Part shown: piece by piece, positions 8,501 through 15,023 of the stretch | Position numbering within the stretch: position 1 is the stretch's first letter | Layout of the letters: every line of letters begins with the position of its first letter | Source: SURF-24 sp964537965 | GTDB lineage: Bacteria; Bacteroidota; Ignavibacteria; Ignavibacteriales; SURF-24 | DNA length: 18,845 nt | Reading direction: 5' to 3' | Assembly: GCA_964537965.1 (NCBI GenBank) | Contig: CAZIDB010000079.1 | Coordinates: 1 to 18,845, forward strand | Notes under the pieces: model-generated | The model's input: the letters and a program-made list of their open reading frames with translations, nothing else | Database searches by the model: none | What the model was told of the DNA's origin: nothing | Program-made: the position numbers and the translations under genes

Positions 8501-8863
8501 GCTGGTTATCCGGCAGGAGACCTTAACTGGTTCCCGGATAAAAAAGCAGCCTGGGAAATTAATCCAACTGCAGTTGATGAAGAGAACATTTCGAAGGTAG
8601 AAGGATATACTTTGAAACAAAATTATCCGAACCCGTTCAACCCTTCAACAATTATCAACTATGAACTTCCTTCAACCGGTTTAATATCAATAAAAGTATT
8701 TGATGTTATTGGTCAGGAAGTTACAACACTTGTAAATGAAATTAAACCTGCCGGGAAATATTCGGTTAAATTTGATGCAAGCAAAATTAATAGCGGAGTT
8801 TATTTCTATAAACTGGTTGCAAATAATGTCTCTATTACAAGAAAGATGGTTTTGATTAAATAA
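5564..8863 (+). CDS. Secreted two-module beta-helix (pectate-lyase-like) protein with type IX sorting domain
   Basis: A 1099-residue exported protein of unknown activity, probably acting on or binding pectin. Order: signal peptide (1-23, ending FGQ); beta-helix module A (about 24-459); a Ser/Thr-rich Kre9/KNH-like Ig domain (about 464-560, with SPNGGESW, NITWTSTG and GLYEWPIP); module B (about 564-998); and a type IX secretion C-terminal domain (about 1015-1099, QNYPNPFNPST to MVLIK). The modules have the Asn/Gly-rich ladder of right-handed parallel beta-helices (NNTFVNY, DHNTFING, ENNLFVDG), and each ends GDLNWFPDKKAAWE. I see no recognisable catalytic signature of known pectate lyases. A and B are nearly identical (see the repeat entries). 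AGGAGG at 5553-5558 is the strongest ribosome site in the window, suggesting high expression. Signals indicate export across both membranes; enzyme versus binding protein is unresolved. Confidence 0.8.
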   Translation: MIRKIWSAAFLVAFLMALNTFGQDVLQIVPFDGSDATYVNAQIVADTIATNGLLPTRVYELQRDAYYLANAIFTVPNGKTLRLRAADGTGKKPIIYLWESGTGSNPTRPPGNFVVLNGGNLEMKNICVAGFYEPEESRVEGTQGGLINTTAAGATIILDGVILTNINGQHVRTGQNTVKVQITNSIFANMGCLSTSNLGAGKGIDLREAACDTFILVNNTFVNYQDRAIRHYNFANPATGTGVIKYGRIDHNTFINGMGFHGLFSLGNVGDQILIENNLFVDGFALGEDSTDATRAAEWANTGEFYPNGRNRITWIFTAPNDVTQWSIKNNYYSQSDAGKQFLADFNFPVGSQLSWHINSKLGADSVNAFKNVDVILPNIPNLMTNMMRWYEDPAGGNKLKDQTNYVRARDDYDRRRIEYYRDTLNAAYDVSSALYTGGVNGFPVGDLNWFPDKKAAWENPIGTVTVTSPNGGESWTSGTTNNITWTSTGNISTIDIQYSKDNGTNWTTIASNLSNSGLYEWPIPAGLSSVQSRIQVVAYFETQQTSDASDNVFTVHVPAVLEDVVHIVPFDGSDATYVNAQIVADTVATNGLLPTRVYELQRDAYYLANAIFTVPNGKTLRLRAADGTGKKPIIYLWESGTGSNPTRPPGNFVVLNGGNLEMKNICVAGFYEPEESRVEGTQGGLINTTAAGATIILDGVILTNINGQHVRTGQNTVKVQITNSIFANMGCLSTSNLGAGKGIDLREAACDTFILVNNTFVNYQDRAIRHYNFANPATGTGVIKYGRIDHNTFINGMGFHGLFSLGNVGDQILIENNLFVDGFALGEDSTDATRAAEWANTGEFYPNGRNRITWIFTAPNDVTQWSIKNNYYSQSDAGKQFLADFNFPVGSQLSWHINSKLGADSVNAFKNVDVILPNIPNLMTNMMRWYEDPAGGNKLKDQTNYVRARDDYDRRRIEYYRDTLNAAYDASSVLYTGAAGYPAGDLNWFPDKKAAWEINPTAVDEENISKVEGYTLKQNYPNPFNPSTIINYELPSTGLISIKVFDVIGQEVTTLVNEIKPAGKYSVKFDASKINSGVYFYKLVANNVSITRKMVLIK
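5711..6854 (+). repeat. Intragenic direct repeat, copy A (1144 bp, no mismatch to copy B)
   Basis: Line-by-line comparison at an offset of exactly 1620 bp finds no mismatch to 7331-8474. It encodes residues 50-430 of the beta-helix protein. Immediately upstream, 5641-5710 differs from 7261-7330 at about 12 of 70 positions, mostly silent changes. Downstream divergence starts at 6855. The homologous module therefore extends beyond the identical block on both sides. Confidence 0.95.
7331..8474 (+). repeat. Intragenic direct repeat, copy B (1144 bp, no mismatch to copy A)
   Basis: The second copy of the block at 5711-6854, same orientation and same reading frame, encoding residues 590-970. The 540-codon period keeps the frame. 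The right-hand flank is homologous but diverged and one codon shorter than in copy A (YTGAAGYPAGDLNW against YTGGVNGFPVGDLNW). Confidence 0.95.
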
Positions 8864-8879
8864 TTACCGCATGTTTTTA

Positions 8880-8919
8880 GCGAAGCTGGAAATATCTTTC
8901 CGGCTTCGCAATTTTATCT
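8880..8919 (+). terminator. Rho-independent terminator after the beta-helix gene
   Basis: GCGAAGCTGGAAA (8880-8892) pairs with TTTCCGGCTTCGC (8897-8909) over 13 bp, with one G-T wobble and a TATC loop. AATTTTATCTT follows. It begins 17 bp after the stop codon. It separates the receptor/secreted-protein unit from the LacI-led run downstream. Confidence 0.88.
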
Positions 8920-9045
8920 TCAGATTTTCATAAAAGGATTCTTAATACTCAAAGGAATTTAGTATTTTTTGTTCTGAAAATTAACTTTTATTTGAAGTGG
9001 TAATACCTCTCATCGACATCCTTATAGTCGTAACGGAATTAAAAA
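8920..9045 (+). promoter_or_regulatory. Probable promoter region of the regulator-led operon
   Basis: This gap of about 126 bp between a strong terminator and the LacI start codon must hold the promoter if the downstream genes form one transcript. It is AT-rich. I cannot point to a convincing -10/-35, a Bacteroidetes-type TAnnTTTG box or a clean LacI palindrome, so the assignment rests on position only. Confidence 0.4.
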
Positions 9046-10083
9046 ATGAATAAGAAATTTCGTCCAATAAAACTGGATGACTTAGCAAAACAATTAAAGG
9101 TCTCGAAGGTTACTATATCCAAAGCTTTAAGAGGTCATCCGGATATATCACCTGAAACAACGGAAAAAGTAAAACAACTTGCAGATAAACTTGGTTATAT
9201 GCCGAACATTCTTGCAAGAAATTTATCGTCACGCAAATCAAATACAATAGGTTTGGTTGTTCCAAAGATTGCACATATTTTCTTTTCTACGGTAATTGAA
9301 GCGGTTTACGACAAAGCTTTTGAAAATAATTATGAAATCGTATTAACTGTTTCCCAGGAACATGCAGAAAGGGAAAGGAAGCATATACAATCTTTGCTTT
9401 CAATGCGTGTGGACGGTCTTATTGTTTCCGTAACACAAGAGACAAAGGATTTATCAATTTATGAAAGGGTGATTCAGCAAGGTGTTCCCCTTGTATTCAT
9501 TGATAGAGTTTTGCCAATAAAAGGTGTTTCAACAGTTACAGTTGATGACAGGGGCGGAGCATTTTCCGCAGTAGATTATGCCATTAAAAAAGGTTATAAG
9601 AAGATTGCTCATCTTGGTGGTTACCATCATATAAATATTGGCAGGCAGCGCTATGAAGGTTTTATTGAAGCAATGAACAAGTACAGGATTCCTGTAAATC
9701 CAAACCTTATTACCGAAGGCGGCTTTAGCGAAGAAGACGGCTACAATGGATTCATGAAAATATTTAAAAAAGGAAGTATTCCTGAATATGTTTTTGCGGT
9801 TACATATCCAGTCGCTCTTGGAATGTACGCTGCAGCTCTTGAGCTTGGATTAAAAATTCCGCAGGATATTGAAGTAACTTGTTTCGGTAAAAACTCATTT
9901 GACAGATACATTCCATCAGTATTCAATTTTATTAATCAGCCTGCAAAAGATATTGGTACTGAAGCTGTTAAGTTGATGCTGGCCCAGATAAATAATCCAA
10001 AAGAATTCGAGTCAAAACAGATTGTGCTTAAAACACAACTTGTAATTAAAGGATTGGAAAATAATAAATCATTCATCCCCTGA
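9046..10083 (+). CDS. LacI-family transcriptional regulator
   Basis: A 345-residue regulator with an N-terminal helix-turn-helix and hinge (about 7-65: IKLDDLAKQLKVSKVTISKA, GHPDISPET, LGYMPNILARNL) and a periplasmic-binding-protein-like sensor domain (about 70-340: NTIGLVVPKIAHIFF, RVDGLIVSVTQ, VPLVFIDRV, HLGGYHHINIGRQRYEGF). The VSKVTISKALRGHPDIS variant is the style common in Bacteroidetes-like LacI proteins. It is the first gene after a strong terminator and lies 25 bp before the pectinesterase gene, so it probably controls this operon and possibly the receptor unit, and is itself autoregulated. The inducer is likely a uronate or KDG-type intermediate, inferred only from context. There is no strong Shine-Dalgarno, only GGA about 10 nt upstream. 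Confidence 0.92.
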   Translation: MNKKFRPIKLDDLAKQLKVSKVTISKALRGHPDISPETTEKVKQLADKLGYMPNILARNLSSRKSNTIGLVVPKIAHIFFSTVIEAVYDKAFENNYEIVLTVSQEHAERERKHIQSLLSMRVDGLIVSVTQETKDLSIYERVIQQGVPLVFIDRVLPIKGVSTVTVDDRGGAFSAVDYAIKKGYKKIAHLGGYHHINIGRQRYEGFIEAMNKYRIPVNPNLITEGGFSEEDGYNGFMKIFKKGSIPEYVFAVTYPVALGMYAAALELGLKIPQDIEVTCFGKNSFDRYIPSVFNFINQPAKDIGTEAVKLMLAQINNPKEFESKQIVLKTQLVIKGLENNKSFIP

Positions 10084-10108
10084 TTTTATTTTAAGATTAT
10101 CACCAAAC

Positions 10109-11116
10109 TTGAAAAACTTTACCTGGATTTATTTCCTCATAATTATTTTATCAGTTAATAATTCCTTTGCCCTCTCTGCGGATATAATTGTATCCAAAGA
10201 CGGCAGCGGGAATTTTATGACTATCCAGGATGCGTTAAACTCCGTGCCGGAAAACAATGGTAAACAATTTATCATCTATATTAAAAACGGAGTTTATAAT
10301 GAAAAACTCTATATCGAAAAAAATAACGTGGCTCTTATTGGTGAAAACAGGGACAGCGTAAAAATAATTTTCGCAGAACTTAGAAAGAACTGGCGCATTG
10401 ATCATCCGGATGATTATGGTTCTGCAGTTATAAATATTAAAGAAGATATAACTTATCTGTTCTTCAAAAATCTTACTGTTCATAATAATTATGGTTCACT
10501 CTATGGCGATAATGATCACCAGTTCGCAATAAGGGGCGGCGGCAATAAAATAATAATTATTGATTGTAATATTATTGCCGATGGTGGTGATACACTTAGT
10601 TTATGGAACAGTGAGAGCGGAATGTATTATCACAGGAACTGCTACTTTGAAGGTTATGTTGATTTTGTTTGCCCGCGCGGCTGGTGTTATATAGCGGATT
10701 CAAAATTTTATGGACATAACCTTAATGCTTCCATCTGGCATGACGGCAGCAAAAATAAAGATCAGAAATTTGTAATCAGGAACTCCTCCTTCCAAGGCAT
10801 CACGAATTTTGGCTTAGGTAGATTTCATCGTGATGCCCAGTTTTTTCTTTTGGATTGTTCATTCTCTTCTGATATGGCTGATAAGAAAATTTATTTCAAG
10901 CAGTCAGATCCGCCGCGAACTTTGCAATGGGGAATGGACAGAATTTATTTCTTCAACTGCCACGGAGAAAAAACCGATTATCCGTGGCATGCAGATAATT
11001 TGGAATTGGCCGAAGGTTCACCTAAAGCTGAAGGTATAAATCCCAAATGGGTATTTGGAGAAAGATGGGATCCTGAAAAGGTATTACTGGAAACAGAAAT
11101 AAAATTTAATAATTAA
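10109..11116 (+). CDS. Secreted pectin methylesterase-like protein (CE8 family)
   Basis: Hydrolyses methyl esters of homogalacturonan, preparing pectin for lyases. The 335 residues start with a signal peptide (about 1-21, MKNFTWIYFLIIILSVNNSF) followed by a right-handed beta-helix: VSKDGSGNFMTIQDAL, IKNGVYNEK, DHQFAIRGG. The two catalytic Asp are at 161 (GGDTLS, normally QDTL) and 185 (GYVDFV, normally GTVDFIFG), with the conserved Arg at 238 (LGRFHR, normally LGRPW). So the Gln before the first Asp and the Trp after the Arg are replaced. The start is TTG at 10109. The frame upstream has no ATG before a stop at 10043, and the next Met (residue 37) would remove the signal peptide. There is no C-terminal type IX sorting domain, so it may stay periplasmic. 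Family is sure; full activity less so. Confidence 0.85.
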   Translation: MKNFTWIYFLIIILSVNNSFALSADIIVSKDGSGNFMTIQDALNSVPENNGKQFIIYIKNGVYNEKLYIEKNNVALIGENRDSVKIIFAELRKNWRIDHPDDYGSAVINIKEDITYLFFKNLTVHNNYGSLYGDNDHQFAIRGGGNKIIIIDCNIIADGGDTLSLWNSESGMYYHRNCYFEGYVDFVCPRGWCYIADSKFYGHNLNASIWHDGSKNKDQKFVIRNSSFQGITNFGLGRFHRDAQFFLLDCSFSSDMADKKIYFKQSDPPRTLQWGMDRIYFFNCHGEKTDYPWHADNLELAEGSPKAEGINPKWVFGERWDPEKVLLETEIKFNN

Positions 11117-11142
11117 TAGAAATAGACAATAAAGGAATTTTT

Positions 11143-11898
11143 ATGATGAATATATTTGATCTTACAGGCAAGACAGCAATTGTAACAGGTGGTACAACCG
11201 GACTTGGACGAGGTATTGCTTTGGCACTAGCTAATGCCGGCGCTGATATTGTAATTGTTGATATTGTTGATGATGATGAAACCAAAGATAGAATTACCGC
11301 AATGGGAAATAAAGTTATGCGCATTCAGACTGATCTTTCTAAATATGAAAACATTCAGGATGTGGTTAGTAAAACAATAGCAGAATTCGGTAAGGTTGAT
11401 ATTCTTTTTAACAACGCAGGTATTATCCGCCGTACTCCTGCAGTTGATTTCTCTGAAAAAGACTGGGATGATGTAATGAACATTAATTCCAAAACTGTTT
11501 TCTTTTTATCCCAGGCTGTTGCCAGGGACATGATGAAAAGAAATTATGGCAAAATTATTAATACTGCTTCGCTGTTAAGTTTCAGCGGAGGAATAACAGT
11601 ACCAAGTTATGCTGCAAGCAAAGGTGCAGTTGCACAAATTACAAAGGCCCTTGCCAACGAATGGGCCAAGTACGGGTTGAACATCAATGCAATAGCGCCC
11701 GGTTACATGATTACAAACAATACTGCTCCTTTAAGAAAAGATCCCGAAAGAACAGATTCAATTACTGAAAGAATTCCTGCCGGAAGATGGGGAAACCCGG
11801 AAGATCTTCAGGGAGCAGCAATATTTTTGGCTTCGGCTGCATCAGACTATATTAATGGCCATGTTCTGGTTGTTGACGGTGGATGGATGGCTCGATAA
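11143..11898 (+). CDS. kduD: 2-dehydro-3-deoxy-D-gluconate 5-dehydrogenase (KduD, SDR family)
   Basis: Reduces 2,5-diketo-3-deoxygluconate (DKII), the product of KduI, to 2-keto-3-deoxygluconate, the KdgK substrate. The 251-residue length and domain are typical. Rossmann TGGTTGLG lies at 15-22, NNAG at 90-93, and the catalytic set is Ser143, Tyr156 and Lys160 (SYAASK). The C-terminal half has INAIAPGYMITNNTAPLR and the closing VVDGGWMAR, both characteristic of KduD. AAAGGA at 11131-11136 precedes two consecutive ATG codons; I use the first. The gene is 26 bp after the pectinesterase. A 102-bp gap follows, the largest within the run, AT-rich and without an obvious hairpin, which could hold an internal promoter. 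Some close homologues are annotated gluconate 5-dehydrogenase, but kduI nearby supports KduD. Confidence 0.88.
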   Translation: MMNIFDLTGKTAIVTGGTTGLGRGIALALANAGADIVIVDIVDDDETKDRITAMGNKVMRIQTDLSKYENIQDVVSKTIAEFGKVDILFNNAGIIRRTPAVDFSEKDWDDVMNINSKTVFFLSQAVARDMMKRNYGKIINTASLLSFSGGITVPSYAASKGAVAQITKALANEWAKYGLNINAIAPGYMITNNTAPLRKDPERTDSITERIPAGRWGNPEDLQGAAIFLASAASDYINGHVLVVDGGWMAR

Positions 11899-12000
11899 AT
11901 CTTTTTAAATTTTAACATCAAGACTCTTCATTATTAATACAGTAAACAGTATCGCAAACATTTCTTATTCAAAATAAATTATAGAACAGAGGTAAAGACT

Positions 12001-13248
12001 ATGCAATTGGAAAAGTATTCAATTGGTGTAGGTGATCGTTTTGGTCACCAGGGAAAAGCACAATTATCCGCTTTGGTTAAAGCTAAACTGAACGGAGTGG
12101 ATATTGTTCCGGTCTGGAATAAATCTAAAAGGGAACATACACTGATTGGTTCACTTCCCGTAAGCGTTAAAGATGAAGCAGTGAATGCAGTTAAAGAACT
12201 GGGATGGAAAGATTCTTATTACATAGATGCTGATCATATAGGTATAAAAACTGTTGATGATTTTATTGAACACAGCAACTTCTTTACGCTTGATGTTGCA
12301 GATTTTATTAATCAGCCGTATGACAAGAAAGATTTTGAAAACTTTATTGTAAGGGCAAATGAATTTATAGGCGAGCTTACAATTCCAAACGTTTCAAAAT
12401 CATTTACTGTAACTAAAGAAAGTTTAAGTGAAATTGCGTCACGCTTTTTAACCGCCATTAAAGAAGCCGGAAAAATATATAAGCACATTGAATCAGTTAA
12501 AGGTAAGGATAACTTTGTAACAGAAGTTTCATTGGACGAATATCATCAGGCTCAGTCGCCGGAAGAATTATTCTTTATCCTGCTTGGTCTTTCTATGGAA
12601 GGTGTTCCTGCTCAGACTATCGCACCAAAGTTCTCAGGAAGATTTAATAAAGGTGTGGATTATGTTGGTAACGTTGATCAGTTTGCAAGAGAATTTGAAG
12701 ATGATGTTGCGGTGATTAAACACGCTGTTAAATTGTTCTCATTACCTGCTAACCTGAAATTAAGTGTTCATTCCGGCAGCGATAAATTTTCAATCTATAA
12801 ACCGATAAGTAAAATTATTAAAAAGTATGATGCAGGTATTCATCTTAAAACTGCCGGTACGACATGGCTTGAAGAGTTGATTGGATTAGCTGAAGCAGGT
12901 GGTGAAGGTTTGCAGATTGCAAAAGATGTTTATGAGGCTTCCGTTGCAAGGATTGACGAACTGATGAAACCATACCTTACAGTTGTTGATATTGATGTGA
13001 AGAAACTGCCTTCTGTTGAAGAAGTTAAGAGTTGGAGTGCTAAGGATTTTACATCCGCATTAAGACATGATCAAAGCAATCCGAAATTTAATATTCACTT
13101 CAGGCAGCTTTTACACCTTGGTTATAAGATAGCAGCGGAAATGGGAAACAGGTATATTTCAGCACTGGAAAAATATGATGAGATTATTGCGAAGAATGTT
13201 TCGGAAAATATTTTTGATCGTCATATCAAACCACTGTTTCTAAGTTAA
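12001..13248 (+). CDS. uxaE: D-tagaturonate epimerase (UxaE family)
   Basis: Interconverts D-tagaturonate and D-fructuronate, joining the galacturonate branch to the glucuronate branch without tagaturonate reductase and altronate dehydratase. Motifs I recognise from the Thermotoga enzyme: GVGDRFG near the N-terminus, YYIDADHIG (about 73-81), FFTLDVADF (about 94-102), EVSLDEYH (about 175-182), KFSGRFNKGVDYVGN, then LSVHSGSDKFSIY and HLKTAGTTWLEE in the centre and FRQLLHLGYK near the end. At 415 residues it is shorter than the Thermotoga protein (about 480 from memory), mostly through a missing N-terminal extension. GAGG at 11989-11992 is a good ribosome site. kduI follows 27 bp later. This comes from memory of motif patterns, not an alignment search. 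Confidence 0.85.
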   Translation: MQLEKYSIGVGDRFGHQGKAQLSALVKAKLNGVDIVPVWNKSKREHTLIGSLPVSVKDEAVNAVKELGWKDSYYIDADHIGIKTVDDFIEHSNFFTLDVADFINQPYDKKDFENFIVRANEFIGELTIPNVSKSFTVTKESLSEIASRFLTAIKEAGKIYKHIESVKGKDNFVTEVSLDEYHQAQSPEELFFILLGLSMEGVPAQTIAPKFSGRFNKGVDYVGNVDQFAREFEDDVAVIKHAVKLFSLPANLKLSVHSGSDKFSIYKPISKIIKKYDAGIHLKTAGTTWLEELIGLAEAGGEGLQIAKDVYEASVARIDELMKPYLTVVDIDVKKLPSVEEVKSWSAKDFTSALRHDQSNPKFNIHFRQLLHLGYKIAAEMGNRYISALEKYDEIIAKNVSENIFDRHIKPLFLS

Positions 13249-13275
13249 TATTGTTAATAAATAAAGGATTTCAAA

Positions 13276-14109
13276 ATGGACGTTAGATTCACCACAGATA
13301 AGAGTTCATATAAAAGAATGACTACCGATGAGCTTAAAAAACTTTTCCTTATTGATAAGCTTTTTGTTGACGATGAGATTTACATGCTGTACTCGGATAT
13401 TGACAGATCAATTACCGGTTCCGCAGTACCAAAAGATAAATCACTTGTTCTTCAAAGCAGTAAAAAAGAAATGGCAGCAGACTATTTTCTTGAAAGAAGA
13501 GAAATGGGAATAATTAATATTGGTGATCCAGGAAAAGTTATTGCTGATGGGACTGAATATAAAATGGTAAAGAGAGATGCTTTGTATCTTGGCAAAGGAA
13601 TTAAATCAGTTGAGTTTTTAAGCGATGATAAAAATGCACCTGCAAAATTTTATTTTGTCTCCTATCCCGCTCATACACAATACCCTTTAGCTTATATAAA
13701 ATTTTCTGATGTTGAAGGGACAAAACTTGGAAATACCAAAGACGCTAACAAGCGTACAATTTATAAATATATTCAGCCTAAAACTGTTAAGACTTGTCAG
13801 CTTGTTATGGGTTTAACAGAGCTTGATGAAGGTCAGGTATGGAATACAATGCCGGTTCATACACATCAGCGCCGTTCTGAAGTTTATATGTATTTCAATC
13901 TTAAAGAAGATGCTGTTGTGTTTCATCTGTTTGGTGAACCAAACGAGACGAGACATTTCGCTATTAGAAATCAGCAAGCCGTTCTTTCACCAAGCTGGTC
14001 AATTCATTCCGGTGTTGCCACACAAAGTTATACTTTTATCTGGGCAATGGGTGGAGAAAACCAGGACTTTGATGATATGGATTGGGTTGCAATGAAAGAC
14101 TTAAATTAA
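13276..14109 (+). CDS. kduI: 5-keto-4-deoxyuronate isomerase (KduI)
   Basis: Isomerises 5-keto-4-deoxyuronate (DKI), formed from the unsaturated galacturonate released by pectate lyases, to DKII for KduD. The 277-residue protein matches the E. coli enzyme in length and nearly throughout: starts MDVRF, YFLERREMGIINIGDPG, RDALYLGKG, TCQLVMGLTEL, WNTMPVHTHQRR, AVLSPSWSIHSG, GENQDFDDMDWVA. The cupin metal site is intact: His195, His197, Glu202 and His244, equivalent to the zinc ligands of E. coli KduI. The ribosome site AAAGGA sits about 6-10 nt before ATG. The next gene's ribosome site follows directly with a 29-bp gap. Its presence shows that the cell uses pectate-lyase products, although no lyase gene is recognisable in the window. 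Confidence 0.96.
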   Translation: MDVRFTTDKSSYKRMTTDELKKLFLIDKLFVDDEIYMLYSDIDRSITGSAVPKDKSLVLQSSKKEMAADYFLERREMGIINIGDPGKVIADGTEYKMVKRDALYLGKGIKSVEFLSDDKNAPAKFYFVSYPAHTQYPLAYIKFSDVEGTKLGNTKDANKRTIYKYIQPKTVKTCQLVMGLTELDEGQVWNTMPVHTHQRRSEVYMYFNLKEDAVVFHLFGEPNETRHFAIRNQQAVLSPSWSIHSGVATQSYTFIWAMGGENQDFDDMDWVAMKDLN

Positions 14110-14138
14110 TTTTTAAAATAAATTTCCGGGAGTACAAA

Positions 14139-14987
14139 ATGTCCAAATTTGATTTCAGTGATCTTAAAGATAAAGTATGCGTGGTTACAGGAGGATGCGG
14201 TGTTATAGGTACAACTTTTACTGAGGCTCTTATTGATGCCGGGCTTAAGGTTGCAATTATTGATTACAAAAAAGGCAGGTGCGAAGAATGTACAAGAGAA
14301 AAAGCGAGGAAAAATAATTTACCGGTACTTTGCCTTACTGCTAATGTTTTAAGTGAACAGGAACTTACCGAAGCTAAAGAAAAAATAAATGCTGAGTTTG
14401 GTAAAGTTGATATTCTAATCAATGGGGCAGGTGGAAATTCACCTAAGGCTACAACTGCAAATGAATTTCTGAACGAAGAGAATATGAATGATTTGTCAAA
14501 ATCATTTTTCGGACTTGACCTTGACGGCTTTAAACATGTTTTCGATCTGAACTTTCTTGGTACCGTTCTGCCCACAATGGTTTTTGCAAAAGATATGATC
14601 GGCCGCGGCGGAAGGATCCTTAATATCTCATCAATGAATTCTTACAGACCTCTTACAAAAATTCCTGCTTACTCTGCAGCCAAAGCTTCAATTAATAATT
14701 TAACAGAATGGCTTGCTGTTCATTTTGCTAAAGTGAACGTTAGAGTTAATGCAATTGCACCGGGCTTCTTCCTTACAAATCAAAACAGGTTTTTAATGAT
14801 TGATGAAAAAACCGGTGAACTTTCTCCAAGAGGAAAGAAAATATTTTCCGGAATACCAATGGAAAGATTTGGTGAGCCCGAAGATCTTATTGGTACTTTG
14901 CTTTTCCTTCTTTCCGATATTTCAAAATATGTAACGGGCGTTATAATTCCTGTTGACGGGGGTTTTAATGCGTACTCAGGTGTGTAA
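14139..14987 (+). CDS. uxuB: D-fructuronate reductase / D-mannonate oxidoreductase, SDR type
   Basis: Reduces D-fructuronate to D-mannonate. At 282 residues it is an SDR of the Bacillus YjmF/UxuB type, unrelated to the long-chain E. coli UxuB. Evidence: TGGCGVIG at 17-24, INGAGGNSPKATT at 94-106, FGLDLDGFKHVFDLNF, ISSMNSYRPLT, catalytic Tyr178 and Lys182 (AYSAAK), INNLTEWLAVHFA, NAIAPGFFLTNQNRF, then RGKK, IPMERFGEPEDL and PVDGGFNAYSGV. I start at ATG 14139 because GGGAG at 14128-14132 is 6 nt upstream; an in-frame ATG at 14082 lies inside kduI and adds 19 unlike residues. The substrate comes from UxaE two genes upstream. The product, mannonate, normally goes to a mannonate dehydratase, which is not present here; a LarA-family gene lies two genes downstream instead. 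Confidence 0.85.
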   Translation: MSKFDFSDLKDKVCVVTGGCGVIGTTFTEALIDAGLKVAIIDYKKGRCEECTREKARKNNLPVLCLTANVLSEQELTEAKEKINAEFGKVDILINGAGGNSPKATTANEFLNEENMNDLSKSFFGLDLDGFKHVFDLNFLGTVLPTMVFAKDMIGRGGRILNISSMNSYRPLTKIPAYSAAKASINNLTEWLAVHFAKVNVRVNAIAPGFFLTNQNRFLMIDEKTGELSPRGKKIFSGIPMERFGEPEDLIGTLLFLLSDISKYVTGVIIPVDGGFNAYSGV

Positions 14988-15023
14988 GAATATTTTCAAT
15001 TTTTAATTCTATAGGAAAACAAA

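Noticed and set aside
11899..12000. LacI operator or promoter in the kduD-uxaE gap
   Set aside because: I looked for a CG-centred palindrome and for TTG/TAnnTTTG boxes and found nothing convincing; the ACAGTAAACAGTA stretch is a direct, not inverted, repeat.
14082..14138. Upstream start for uxuB inside kduI
   Set aside because: It overlaps the end of kduI and adds residues unlike SDR N-termini; ATG 14139 has GGGAG at ideal spacing.
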